Source: Mesostigma viride
Lineage: Eukaryota > Streptophyta > Mesostigmatophyceae > Mesostigmatales > Mesostigmataceae
Direction of reading: 5' to 3'
NCBI GenBank assembly: GCA_009746045.1
Contig: RPFO01002292.1
Span: 1 to 44,335 of the forward strand
Length of the DNA stretch: 44,335 nucleotides
The position numbers and the translations under genes were made by a program. Each line of letters begins with the position of its first letter. Position 1 is the first letter of the stretch. Below are positions 10,355-20,085 of this stretch, piece by piece. Under the pieces are notes generated by a model. The model was not told the origin of the DNA. It made no database searches and saw nothing but the letters and a program-made list of their open reading frames with translations.

Positions 10355-11817
10355 TTAATAAGGCGCGCCCTGCGACCAAGGTAGCCAGTGTACTGTAGAT
10401 ATATCGTCATCCGGCATAAGTGTAAAGACCTGGTTCATGCCCATGAGTGCATGGAAGACTTCCAGTGGGCTGGGGGTGTCATTGTTAGGGCCCGGGTCCC
10501 ATACTTTGTGTTGTTCCGTCGCCAGGAGCCAGTAACGACGCATAGCCAGGTTCCAAGAGGAGATAAACCGGCGGACCACGGCACCTCTCGTGTACGCGGC
10601 ACGTAACTTGAATACGGTCTCGTTGCGAACTTGCCATATGGTGTGAAGCATCGTCGTGCGTAGCCATATCCATGCCATCTGGTTGGCTGTGAGGCTCGCG
10701 TCCCGTAATCCCGTGATGCCGAAAATAACCGTAGATAGTGTGACGGTGGTGGGGGGAGCTGTAATAGCCATCCACTGATCAGAAAATCCACTTGGCCCAT
10801 ATACCCAGCAGCCATTGCCAAACCCCTGCGAGTTGGCAGTCCAGAAATCTGTGCTCAATTGTTTCATCTGGAAAGTTGCATAAGCACGCCGCCGCGTGGG
10901 AGTACCGGTGGTGCAGTTGGGAATTGACCCCGATGGCCCGATGCATAAGCAGGTGCTGGACGTCGGTGGCCCGCTTGTCAACCAATGGGTGATCAATTGC
11001 CAAGGTAATGTTCTTGATCCAGGTGTAGCCCGGCCACTCGGGGTGCCAGCGCAGGCGACCCGGGTGCATCCTATGATTTTTATGTAGAAGTAGCCGGTAT
11101 CCCCAGTCTGCCGTGTACTCGAAAAGGCACTTCGTCGTTGGGGTGCCGCCAGATGTGAGGACCCACCCAAATTCTAGCGGGTCTAGAGCAAGCGTGTCCA
11201 GGCGCCCCTTGCCAACATGTAGCCATGTGGTGTCGCGTATCACTGTGGTGGGGTCCAGGGGTAACATGCACGCCTGTGACAGTGACCACGGGACCACTCG
11301 AATGCGGTGACATTGACATGCTGGAATGTAGGCGTACGATGTCAAAGAGACAACCAGCGCAGGCCAGAAATCAACTTGCCGATGTAATCAATTTGCCGAG
11401 AAGTCCTTGACCGTCTGGTGTCTCCTGGAGCAATTGTATGGTAACGCACGTCGACGCGACCGCAACGATGCAGCCCTTATGTACGGACGTGTCGCGATCC
11501 GGGTAATAGCTCACCCATTCCCCGATTTGTAGGGGTTTGCGCGAGGTTGTCATGAGGGTATGCCATCCTGCGGGAATTGCTTGTAGAAGGTTGTCCCAAG
11601 CTGGTCGGCTGGGCATGTTTGCGATCCACGCGCTGATTTCCGTGTATGTCAGAAGGCGATATCGGTCACCGTCAGCCGCGTATAAATCGATGATTCGCGT
11701 AACTGGCGGGGTGGCCGTCAAAAAGCCCTCATATGGGTTGCGGCCGCTTAAAACACCAAACACATTATGCTCACTATCGCGCAGCAAATCATTGAAATAT
11801 AATGGTTGGCGTGCCAC
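10355..11817 (-). pseudogene. LINE ORF2 C-terminal fragment with RT zinc-binding domain
   Basis: Minus-strand remnant in at least three frames. The first piece (11817-11371) reads as a linker, the second (11345 to about 10790) holds a zf-RVT-like motif CLCNFPDETIEHRFLDC and ends AGVWQWLLGIW, and the third (about 10790-10355) continues with WIWLRTTMLHTIWQVRNETV, the helical tail commonly found after zf-RVT. The polymerase and endonuclease parts are absent. It belongs to a different LINE family from the RT remnant at 3.7-5.4 kb. It sits between the two divergent paralogous genes. Confidence 0.75.
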
Positions 11818-11868
11818 CTCTTCCCTCGTGGTAGGGTGAGCAATTCTGTCCGGTTTTAGGTTCTTAAA

Positions 11869-11946
11869 ACAAGATCCTATATATTTTTTTTTCGGGGAAA
11901 TGGGTATATTTTATTAGCCAATTATGGACCAAGATCCTATATATTA
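11869..11946. repeat. Second and third copies of the CAAGATCCTATATATT repeat
   Basis: Two copies of the AAGATCCTATATATT core 60 bp apart, the first followed by the same GAAATGGGT-TTTATT block as at 10232. This is the right-hand counterpart of the repeat at 10232-10282. Confidence 0.6.
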
Positions 11947-12029
11947 ATTTAGCAATTGGGGGTCATCCCGCACTATCCAGGGCATCGCAACTTCCCCGCC
12001 AATCCATAACAACCGGAATAACTAACCAC

Positions 12030-12450
12030 CAATCCCAGCGAGCGAGCGAAGCGAGCGAGCGGCCGCTGAAAGCGGCCTGGCGCGCAGCGCACGGCGAGCG
12101 AGCGAAGCGAGCGAGCACCCTACCGCGAGCGAGCGAAGCGAGCGAGCACCGTACGGCGAGCGAGCGAAGCGAGCGAGCACCGTACTGCGCACCAATCCGC
12201 GAGCGAAGCGAGCACCGTACTATTCCAGCGGGCAGCGGGCGGCGTACTGCGCACCAATCCGCGAGCGAAGCGAGCACCGTACTATTCCAGCGGGCAGCGG
12301 GCGGCGTACTGCGCACCAATCCGCGAGCGAAGCGAGCACCGTACTATTCCAGCGGGCAGCGGGCAGCGTACTGCGCACCAATCCGCCAGCGAAGCGAGCA
12401 CCGTACTATTCCAGTGGGCAGCGGGCAGCGTACTGCGCACCAATTCGCTC
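12030..12450. repeat. GAGC-rich satellite passing into a 62-bp tandem repeat
   Basis: First part: GCGAGCGAGCGAAGCGAGCGAGC units separated by short spacers (12030-12180). Second part: at least four units of exactly 62 bp, with starts at 12197, 12259, 12321 and 12383. Each contains GCGAAGCGAGCACCGTACTA and GCGGGCAGCGGGC. No coding function is likely. Confidence 0.9.
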
Positions 12451-12454
12451 GCAG

Positions 12455-12626
12455 CGTACTATTCCAGCGGGCAGCGGGCAGCGTACAGCGGGCAGCGTAC
12501 AGCGGGCAGCGGGCAGCGGGCAGCGGGCAGCGGGCAGCGGGCAGCGGGCAGCGGGCAGCGGGCAGCGGGCAGCGGGCAACGGGCTGCGGGCTGCGGGCTG
12601 CGGGCAGCGGGCAGCGGGGCGAAGTA
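12455..12626. repeat. CAGCGGG 7-bp minisatellite
   Basis: Run of CAGCGGG heptamers with occasional CAGCGTA variants, continuing the satellite block. The open frames here translate to AARCPLP repeats and are artefacts of the repeat. A few related units also appear near 20216, inside the transposon. Confidence 0.9.
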
Positions 12627-12860
12627 CTGCCAAAAAAAGGGACCCTGTTTTGGGCTGGGCGAAGCCAGCGGGTGACACTAGTTGGATAATTAAAACTGGA
12701 TCTTGGCGTTGCTGACTAGGCATGGCAGGCATCGACCAGCCTGCACTGCGGCTGCACCAGCTCAAAATCAAGCGTTGTCGACCAAATTGCTCACTCCGGA
12801 CTCCTTCCACATTGAACCCGGGGCTCACCCTGTCACGCACAGTCTTCCTTTCCAAGCAAA

Positions 12861-13418
12861 ATGGTTAAGATCTCTACCGACGATATTCTGAAGCTGTCCG
12901 CCGCCTCTTCTGGTGCGTTATCGTGTTCTACAGCGGGCCACAAATCGTATTTTCGCTGCTCCAGCTGCCATTAATAACGCCTTTTTTCGCCGGTGGCCTA
13001 GGCTTCGCATGCAGCTTCCTCTGCCTAACAACCTTCCTATTCACTTGTTATGCCGTCTTGGTTTCTTCAAATTTCATTGCTCTGTACAGGCGCCTACGGA
13101 GTGTTTCTTTTCGGCGCTCCGGATAAGGCCCATGACTTCTTCATGAGCAAGACCGCAACCCGCAGCGATGCCCTGATGCAATACGTCGGCCTGAACAGCG
13201 CAGGCCTAGGACTCGCAAGCCTCGCTACGGCGAACTCATCAGGCGATAAGACCCTATTTTTGAAGGCTACTGCGGCTGGCTGGGCTGCCTGCGCCGGCTT
13301 GCAGCTGTATCACGGCCTGAAGACCAAGAAGCAAAAGAAGGATATCGCAGTCGCCAACGCTGTGTTCATGACCGGCATGGCCGGCCTGATTGCCCTGAAG
13401 CTGAACGGCAATGTATAA
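12861..13418 (+). CDS. Small uncharacterised host protein, two exons (paralogue 2)
   Basis: Exon 1 runs 12861-12912 (MVKISTDDILKLSAASSG), the intron 12913-13089 begins GTGCGT and ends CAG, and exon 2 runs 13090-13418, giving about 126 aa. The split codon is the same Gly as in the minus-strand paralogue at 9346-9904, and exon 2 is highly similar, including FMSKTA, RSDAL and the C-terminal KTKKQKKD and LIALKLNG motifs. Codon 1 is preceded by CAAA, a good eukaryotic start context. Family and function are unknown; hydrophobic segments suggest a small membrane protein. Confidence 0.88.
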
Positions 13419-13789
13419 GTTTGTATATAGATTCACCTCTCACTAAACAAGCACCAGGCCTGCCGACAGTGGCCATGCTTTGATGCCTGATGAGACCCGA
13501 TGACTGATGAGCACCGCTGTGGGCATGGCGCAATGCCTTCAGCGGTGCATGGCAGGCATGCCAGGAGAGGGTGCCTGTGAAGTCAACGTTTCGAAAGGTC
13601 TTTATGGCACCAGTCACATTCGACTGGAATTTCCCCTTTCCATCAGCTTGCGTGTTGCAAGCATATTTCTTATTGTAAATACCTGGACACATAAATCTTA
13701 TATATTTCCACAAGTGAGATGACAATGCTGTGCGTGTGACATAGAAATGAAGTTGTTGTGTGCAACCATTAGTGAATGCCACGGAGCCA

Positions 13790-14575
13790 CGAGCCACGAG
13801 CCACGAGGTAGCCATGGCTGACGGCGGAGCTCATAACTTTCACGTTTGAGCACCGAATTTAGCCGTGAATATCACTATCGCTTCGTCTTTCTAAGACGCA
13901 GATGCTGATATAATTTTCCGAATCTAAAACGCAATATATGACGAGCAAACGCCTGTCGACGCAACGCAGTTTGGCGGATGCGCTCGCCCATGAAAATGCG
14001 GCAGCTGCGGCTGCAGCTTTGCCAGCTCCGGCAGGCAGCGGTGACACTCGTCGTGCACTGGTGGTCGCCCAGCAACCTCCCGGGCTCCATGCCTCGCCAT
14101 CGGCATCGCCTGACCCTAAACGCGCCCGCTCCGCCGACAAAACAGGAGGGTCTTCACGCCCCTCGGAACCGCGTTGTCGGCTCCAACCTTTCCAGGTTGA
14201 TGATCACGACTGGACCAACATGTCTCCGGCCGATGCTCTGCACTGCATCTTCTTCGGGGACTACGCCTCGCTTTACGACCTGTGCCTCCATCTCCACGAC
14301 AACAATCGCCTCCTCCCGGACGGCCGCCGATGGAACGACATCCGCCTGCTGTTCGGGTGCCCTCGCCCTCAAATCCAGCATACCATCCTCAACTCCCTTC
14401 TCCAGCGCTCTGACGGCGAGATCTGGGCTCCATCCATCTCCGCCCCCACCCTCTGTTCCATCCTCATGGAAGCCTTTCAGCAGCACGTGACCCCCCTTGC
14501 TGCTGACGTCGCAGCAATTGGTGGCCCGCTGGCTGCTGAACTTCCTCAGCTTTTCAGCATCTACATTTGCTGTAT
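13790..14575 (+). mobile_element. LINE 5' end with ORF1 N-terminus, copy 1
   Basis: 5' leader from the repeated CCACGAG units, then ORF1 from ATG 13938 (MTSKRLSTQRSLADALAHEN). It has a low-complexity Ala/Pro region, then a conserved block with the LHCIFFGDYASLYDLC and FQQHVTPLAADVAAI motifs. Homology to copy 2 ends near the LAAELP motif at about 14550, where unrelated sequence begins. Only about the first 205 codons of ORF1 survive. It is likely the RNA-binding (ORF1p/gag-like) protein of an L1-type element. Confidence 0.75.
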
Positions 14576-14938
14576 CTAGAGTAGGATCCATACCCAGGCA
14601 GAGCTCAGAGACACAGAGCCAAGGAACGATAGCAAGGCAGGGCAGCATGCCCGGGACCACTTTGGCCAGAAGTGAGGCTGTTCCCCTCTCCTCCCCGTTG
14701 AGCACAATGAACACCCAACCTGTCTTCTTCACTGCCTTCTCAATAATGTATCTGCACTCCTGGACAGGATCCATCATGGCACGGATGCATAAGGGCGAGG
14801 AGGCAGAAATGCTGAAGGTGTTGCATGATGAGATGGGCGTGTTTATTAAGGAGAAGTACGTGAAAGCACCATCTAAGAATGCCAGTGCTAAGGCAGTTGA
14901 GAAGCCACATGTCATTGGAAGGGACATGTCATGATCGT
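14576..14938. other. Unidentified insert between two LINE ORF1 copies
   Basis: Sequence unrelated to the flanking LINE copies. The plus strand is open to a stop at 14932-14934, with a charged, protein-like stretch EEAEMLKVLHDEMGVFIKEKYV near its end (14800 on). The minus strand is also open over this interval. I cannot decide which strand, if either, was coding. Confidence 0.4.
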
Positions 14939-14949
14939 AACCGGATGAT

Positions 14950-16475
14950 ACGATCCACGAGCCACGAGGTAGCCATGGCTGACGGCGGAGCTCATAACTT
15001 TCACGTTTGAGCACCGAATTCAGCCGTGAATATCACAATCGACGCGTCTTTCTACGACGCACATGCTGATATAATTTTCCGAAGCTATTACCCAATATAC
15101 GATGAGCAAACGCCTCTCGACGCAACGCAGCCTGGCGGCTGCGCTCAGCAATGAAAATACGTCTGTGGCTCCGGCTGCAGCTTCGCCCACCGGCCCAGAA
15201 GGCAGCGGCGCCACTAGCCAAGCTCTAGTGGTCGCCCAGCCCCCTCTCGGGCTCGCCTCGCCAGCAGCATCGCCTGAACCCAAGCGCAGTCGCCCTGCCG
15301 AGCCGACCTGGGAAACGTTCGACTTTGACGCCAGCCAGCCCGGCTTTTTTGACAAGCTCAACCCCGACAAGATCCTGAGCTACGTGTTTTTCGGATCGTA
15401 TGCCTCGCTTCTCGAGATGTGCAAGCAACTCTTCCATCAGGGCCGCCTCACCGATGCTTTCCAGCGACGCCCCCACAACTTCGACCAAATCCTCCAATGC
15501 CGCCGCCCCCACCTTCAGCTTCGCGTCCTTTTCTCCCTCCTAGTAGGCCGCTCCCTCGAGGAGCTTTGGCCCCCCACGCCCCTCACCACCACCTTAACCG
15601 AATCCTCCATCCGCTCACTCCTCAAGGAGGCCCTCGAGCAGCACGTGGCCCCCATCGCTGCAGATGTGGCGGCCACTCATGGGCAGCACGCTGGCTGCTG
15701 AGCTCCCCACCATCTCCACCGCCACCTCCACCCTCCTCGCCTCCTCCACCGCCACCACCATCACCTCCGACGCCATCACCGCCCAGCTCCGCGACATCGA
15801 CCAGCGTCTTAAGGACAATGCCATCGCTATCGAGGTCCTGCAGAACACCGCAGGCCTCACCGCCCAGGCGGTGAAGGACATTGCCGCCAAGCCAGCCCCT
15901 GCTGGCCTGGCCGGCGATGCTCCTCCCATCACGACCTGGGCGGACATGCTTAAGCAACATACCACCTCCACCACCTCCGCCGTCGCAGCCCAGCTCCAGC
16001 GGCAGACGCTTGACCTTCGCGAGGAGGCCGAGCTCGCCAAGCGCAGCCTCAACGTCATTGTCAAGAATCTCAAGATGGAGGAAGGTGAGAATTCCGAGAA
16101 GCTTGCGCGTGCTTTTGAGAGAGAAATCCTTGATCGCATGGGCCTTACTGGTGAGATCGAGCTGGTCGCCCACCGCCTTCCCCGCGCGCGGGTAAGGCAG
16201 GGCCGCCCCCGCTCCTTCTCACCTTTAGGACCCCGGCGGACAAGATTTCTTTTCTCAGACGCCGCAAGCGGCTCGAGAAGACTCTCTTCACCCTTGATGA
16301 CGACTTGACCCTGGCGCAGCAACAACGGCGACGGGAGCTATGGCCGACCTACCTCCAGCTCCGGCAGACCAAGGCGGGCCAGCCGGTGTACTGGAAGGGG
16401 GCGGCCATCTACGTCGGCCACAAGCCCTGGCAGGCGACCCCCGCGGCCCCAGCGACTCCAGACGCCCCAGCTTAG
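14950..16475 (+). pseudogene. LINE ORF1 (L1-type ORF1p), copy 2, two frameshifts
   Basis: Begins with the same leader as copy 1. ORF1 starts at 15102 (MSKRLSTQRSLAAALSNEN). The frame shifts near 15690 into a frame that carries a predicted coiled-coil (about 15780-15860) and an RRM-like core with NVIVKNLKMEEGENSE (about 16050-16100). It shifts back near 16220 into the C-terminal domain with FTLDDDLTLAQQQRRRELWP and VYWKGAAIYVG, with a stop at 16473-16475. This layout (coiled coil, RRM, C-terminal domain) matches L1 ORF1 proteins, which bind element RNA. No ORF2 follows; a LINE 3' UTR comes directly after, so the copy is ORF1-only. Confidence 0.8.
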
Positions 16476-16736
16476 GGGAATACAGCAGTAGTAGTGTAGA
16501 ATAGATAGACCGTGGCCATGTACATGTACGCCTCCTAGAGGCACTATCCCAGCTAAGCCACGCGCTTTATTTAATCATGTACATGTGTGCCTATGATGAG
16601 CCACACTCCAGATGATGCCTAGCTTTATTTAGTTATGTTGTGCCCATGCAGGGAGTAACTCTCTGCTGAGACGCCATGCCCTAGCTTCTTTGTATAGCTA
16701 TGCTGATCTTCCCCCCCATGACAGGCTCCCCCTTCG

Positions 16737-16922
16737 CTGGGCATAGCTTGAAGATCATGGGGATGCACGTGCCCTGGTGCACCTAGAGCAAGGGTCCTTT
16801 ACATTCCCACCCTTGCAGGAAGTAGCTTAGGATGTATGATAGGCCATCTGCCCCCTCTCAAGGGCTATGTGCTACATATACTCCCAACGGAATTATGTTA
16901 CAATTCAATTCAATTCAATTGG
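16737..16922 (+). mobile_element. LINE 3' UTR with (AATTC)n tail
   Basis: Same block as at 3178-3345: GGTGCACCTAGAGCAAGGGTC, CATTCCCACCCTTGCAGG and the GCTACATATACTCCCAACGGA end, closing with repeated CAATT. It probably belongs to the ORF1 copy just upstream, which would make that copy an internally deleted element keeping both ends. Confidence 0.7.
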
Positions 16923-16949
16923 AAGGGACATGCTGAGACCTTACTGGAC

Positions 16950-17322
16950 ACAGTGATGCTAGACGCCGCAAGGCCCGCACCTTCAAAGAACAGCTAGTAG
17001 AGGACATGGGGGGCCTAGGCCTCTCTGTGATTTGGAAGAAGATGATGGACAAGGCCAAGTGGGCCCAGGTCATAGAGGACAACGAGCCCCCCCTGGGCAG
17101 TGGGGAAGCGCCCGCGTGTGCAATGCCGTGGGAGGCACGCCAGATAGCTCCCCTAGGGCAGCGTGCGGCTGCCTAGATAGATGTAGTAGTTAGAATGCTG
17201 TTAGATAGATGTAGTATGTATCCGATGTAGATAGATTAGACCGGTAGGACTGTTTGCACCCATCCATCCATCCATCGGGGTTAATGCTCCGTGACTCCCC
17301 AACGGGAGCACGAGTCTAATGA
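16950..17322 (+). mobile_element. LINE family B 3' end; target site of the provirus
   Basis: Coding tail FKEQLVEDMGGLGLSVIWKK, MMDKAKWAQVIEDNEPP and a stop at 17174-17176, then the family B 3' UTR (CTACCGGT-like block, (CATC)n, CGGGAGCACGAGTC). Its (AATT)n tail runs directly into the viral terminal repeat. The provirus therefore inserted into the microsatellite tail of this LINE. Confidence 0.8.
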
Positions 17323-17460
17323 ATTAATTAATTAAGTAGCTTCCATCATCATTCCGTCATCATTCCGTCATCGCGACTAGGAGAAGTGCACCACCCTTAT
17401 GCTGGCATCTGCCACCCCTTTAGTGACCCTATAGTGACCGCGGCCTAGGATGGGGTCTCA

Positions 17461-17482
17461 CCCTAAACCCTAAAACCCTGAA
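17461..17482. repeat. Telomere-like CCCTAAA units inside the viral terminal repeat
   Basis: CCCTAAA, CCCTAAAA and CCCTGAA in tandem. The right terminal repeat has three good units (TTTAGGG, TTTTAGGG, TTTAGGG at 39534-39555). These match plant/green-algal telomere repeat types. They lie about 125-145 bp inside the virus end. Confidence 0.8.
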
Positions 17483-17600
17483 CCACTTGCAAAAACAGAA
17501 GTGCCCCCCTGCCACCACTGCTCACCAGGTTGTGACATTTAGGCTGGCATCTGTCACCACCCCGGCAGTTGTGATGGTGTGTTGGGGGTGTGACAAGGAT

Positions 17601-17973
17601 GGCGAAAAATTGCACGTACTTACTCTTATATAAAGAACGCCCAATTTTTCGCCACCCTGCCACCCCTTGGCGCGGGTCATAGGAGGTGTTTGTCAAGGTG
17701 TGAGAGTGATGGCGAAAAATTGCACGTACTTACTCTTATATAAAGAACGCCCAATTTTTCGCCACCCTGCCACCCCTTGGCGCGGGGTATAGGAGGTGTT
17801 TGTCAAGGTGTGAGAGTGATGGCGAAAAATTGCACGTACTTACTCTTAAGAAAAGAACGCCCAATTTTTCGCCACCTCCCCCCACTGGCCGGCGCTGAGG
17901 TGGCGTGGGTTGTTGGATGTGGCGAAAAATTGCACGTAAGTAGTCTTAAGAAAAGACCGCCCAATTTTTCGCC
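17601..17973 (+). repeat. Array of four 53-bp hairpin units in the left terminal repeat
   Basis: Units at 17601-17653, 17711-17763, 17821-17873 and 17921-17973. Each starts GGCGAAAAATTG and ends CAATTTTTCGCC (12-bp perfect arms) around a conserved 29-bp centre containing ACGTACTTACTCTTA. Spacing is 110, 110 and 100 bp; the first three units sit in a longer tandem repeat. The regular spacing and dyad symmetry suggest iterons: binding sites for a replication initiator or recombinase, or terminal promoter elements. Confidence 0.9.
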
Positions 17974-18302
17974 ATGGCCTCGCAGGGTGAGGGAGCCGGC
18001 GAGGGCCGCGCGGCGGGGTGTGCAGAGTGTCATTTTATTACTCTGTGTAACCTCTGGAAACTCAGACGACCTATGCAAGAATCCCACACGACCTGTGTCG
18101 ATGCATAAGAGGTTTACTCTGGATTTTTAACCTGCAGTTAGAACTGCAATTCGAGACGAAATGAAAATTGTTTTCAGCATATATTGACGCGTTTTATACT
18201 GCATAAACGAATTCATTAAAAAATATAACACGTTTACATTCGTTATCAGCTCGACAAGAGCGAAAATGGCAAGCTCGTTGCCGTCGTCAACAAGACGACA
18301 AT

Positions 18303-18875
18303 CTACTCCTTGTCCTTGGAGTGTCCAGTCAGGCTCTTCACGTACGAGGCGGAGTTCTTCTTGTCGCCATGGCCGTGGGAGCTTGACGCTCCCTCGCGGC
18401 TCCTCTTCCTGCCATTGGAAGTGGCGGTCTTTGCGTCCTCGAAACCCTTCTTTACCTCCTCCCATGCCCTGTAGAGCGCAATGGGGGAAATGCCTGGCTG
18501 GCGCTTGGACTTGGAGAAGCCATTGAGGAAATCGTCAACCATCTTAACGCACCCGTCGGCTTGGTCGAGGCGAATCCACTCGCAGCGGTCCTCGACCTTC
18601 CTCGGCTTTGCCGCATTCTTCTCGTAGACCCACTCGACGCAAATTTTTGGCGTCTTGCGGTCGACATCGTCATATCCGGCGTCGTGAATCTTGAAGACCT
18701 CGCAGGTAGGTCCGGTGCCTCCAACAGCACCTTCGTTTCCGGAAAGAAGGGAGACCTTGTGCGTCAGGTGTGCGAGCTGGTCAGATATCTTTGTCTGGCC
18801 GTCCTCGAGACCATCGAGGATTTTTCCAAGCATTGCCAGCGCTTTCTCGCAAGGCCCTGCGTTTCGGGAAGCCAT
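18303..18875 (-). CDS. Viral protein of unknown function, 190 aa
   Basis: Leftmost viral gene, next to the terminal repeat. The start at 18875 has a good context (AGCCATGG). The N-terminal 45 residues look like a helical/coiled-coil segment. The middle contains CVEWVYEKN and a Trp-rich SPIALYRAWEEVKKGF block. The last 40 residues are basic and Ser-rich (NGRKRSREG), suggesting nucleic-acid binding or nuclear localisation. I recognise no family. It lies downstream of, and in the same direction as, the virion genes but is separated by 342 bp without a gene, so it may be separately transcribed. It could also be a host or accessory gene captured at the end. Confidence 0.65.
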   Translation of the reverse strand: MASRNAGPCEKALAMLGKILDGLEDGQTKISDQLAHLTHKVSLLSGNEGAVGGTGPTCEVFKIHDAGYDDVDRKTPKICVEWVYEKNAAKPRKVEDRCEWIRLDQADGCVKMVDDFLNGFSKSKRQPGISPIALYRAWEEVKKGFEDAKTATSNGRKRSREGASSSHGHGDKKNSASYVKSLTGHSKDKE

Positions 18876-19217
18876 GGCTACCGGCAGAGAGCTTGCAACG
18901 TGAGATGCGTGACTTGCACGTGATTTTGCCTATTTGTGCACAATGTGCCAAGGTCCGTTACGTCTGCTGGCACGGCCTGGACAGGACGCGAAGGTGGCTG
19001 GACTTGTACAAGTGTCGAACTTGGCTAAATTTCGGAGCGATGCAAGTCTAAGGTGGCCTCTACCACGTGGCGAGTTCTGGGACGTGAATTTAGGTAAAAA
19101 GACTCGTAAGCGTGCGAGTAATCAACTGGGTCACTTGTCAAGCGCCTGAACGAAGATTCTAGAGTGTCCACGAGAGTGAATTTTCCGAAGCAACCACCCA
19201 TATATGATGCGCAGAAA
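18876..19217. other. Intergenic viral segment without a gene
   Basis: I see no supported coding frame here. It separates the 190-aa gene from the virion cluster and probably holds the promoter of the former. Confidence 0.5.
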
Positions 19218-19730
19218 TTACTTGCCATGACATTTGCATTTATTAAAACCTCGCACCCTCTCAAATTGTAACACGCAGACGAAAGAATCGTATGCAGCAA
19301 CGTTTTGATATTCCGTGTCTCCTACGTCCCTATCTATGTGGGCCAACCTTATCTCCAGAATGCCCCCGTTCCTAAAGAGATGTGGATTCCTCAAATTGAA
19401 ATATGCGTGATCATTGATCAAAGAATAGTCGAAAGTGGTCGTTGTTGCTGTTGCTTTTTTGCATATTTCTGATCCCAACACAACCCCCTGGTCCAAATTG
19501 TGCTCACCACCCAAGAAACTGGGGGATACCAAGCCAATGAGCACGTGAGGGGGGGTGCTTTCGATTCCTGCAATGGACGCAAAGTGAAGCCCGCCTCTCC
19601 AATCCCCGTCAATGATGGGAGCACTTGGATCTGGTTTAATTTTAAAACGAAATGCCGCATTGTCAACGTCACTGTCACTCGATGAAGCCTCGCTGTCAAG
19701 TACTATCTGGTAATAATTTGGATAGTCCAT
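19218..19730 (-). CDS. Probable virion-associated protein, 170 aa
   Basis: Intact frame starting MDYPNYYQIVLDSEAS. It is acidic at the N-terminus, then has a beta-rich composition with GGLHFASIAGIESTP, YFNLRNPHLFRNGGILEIRL and a C-terminal FVCVLQFERVRG. It is last in the minus-strand virion cluster, just downstream of the fibre, and the start is preceded by AT-rich DNA with a TCTA motif (minus strand, 19751-19748). Composition and position fit a small jelly-roll or fibre-accessory protein, but I recognise no family. Confidence 0.65.
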   Translation of the reverse strand: MDYPNYYQIVLDSEASSSDSDVDNAAFRFKIKPDPSAPIIDGDWRGGLHFASIAGIESTPPHVLIGLVSPSFLGGEHNLDQGVVLGSEICKKATATTTTFDYSLINDHAYFNLRNPHLFRNGGILEIRLAHIDRDVGDTEYQNVAAYDSFVCVLQFERVRGFNKCKCHGK

Positions 19731-20077
19731 TGCTTACATGATATGGATAGATATTTAGTTATAGAGGCCTACGCTGGAGGAGTTAACGGTGCCCCCCACT
19801 TGGCTGCGAGGTAGCCGCGTATCAGCTCAAGCTCCGCTGACGTTTTGGCGGTGTTGTAGATAAGGATCTCGCCAATCCACCCATCAAAAGCACGACTCGC
19901 GTTGGCCGAGTCTCCTCCAATAGAAAGATTCCCTGAACCAAGTATAGGATCCGATCCCACTCTGCCATAGCCGGGTCGTCCGTCGAAGCGGGTGAGAAAG
20001 GCGTTTGTACTGCTGTTGCATGAAAGCGCCAGAACGTGTGCCTTGTTGTCAAAGAACTGAGCCCTGGTGCTCACGGT

Positions 20078-20085
20078 GTCGCGTA
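20078..20085. repeat. Left 8-bp target duplication GTCGCGTA
   Basis: GTCGCGTA directly precedes the transposon end CCGGGTTGG. An identical copy follows the other end at 23673-23680. Confidence 0.93.

Larger units (their letters stand above)
17323..18022 (+). repeat. Left terminal inverted repeat of the provirus
   Basis: Matches the reverse complement of 39000-39695 from the outer ATTAATTAATTAAGTAGC to the inner GCGCGGCGGGGTGTG. Because the outer TTAA repeats are self-complementary, part of them may be target sequence; the unambiguous repeat starts at AGTAGC (17335). It contains telomere-like units (17461-17482) and four hairpin units (17601-17973). No gene is evident inside. Confidence 0.95.

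Noticed and set aside
12406-12855. Open frames with AARCPLP repeats
   Set aside because: Produced by the CAGCGGG minisatellite.
14154-15014. 286-codon minus-strand frame
   Set aside because: Mostly antisense to the LINE ORF1 copy; only the 14576-14938 part is unexplained, and it is listed as undecided.
17323-18022. Terminal repeat as LTRs or as a CRISPR array
   Set aside because: The two ends are inverted, not direct, and the spaced units are palindromic and nearly identical including spacers; no cas genes.
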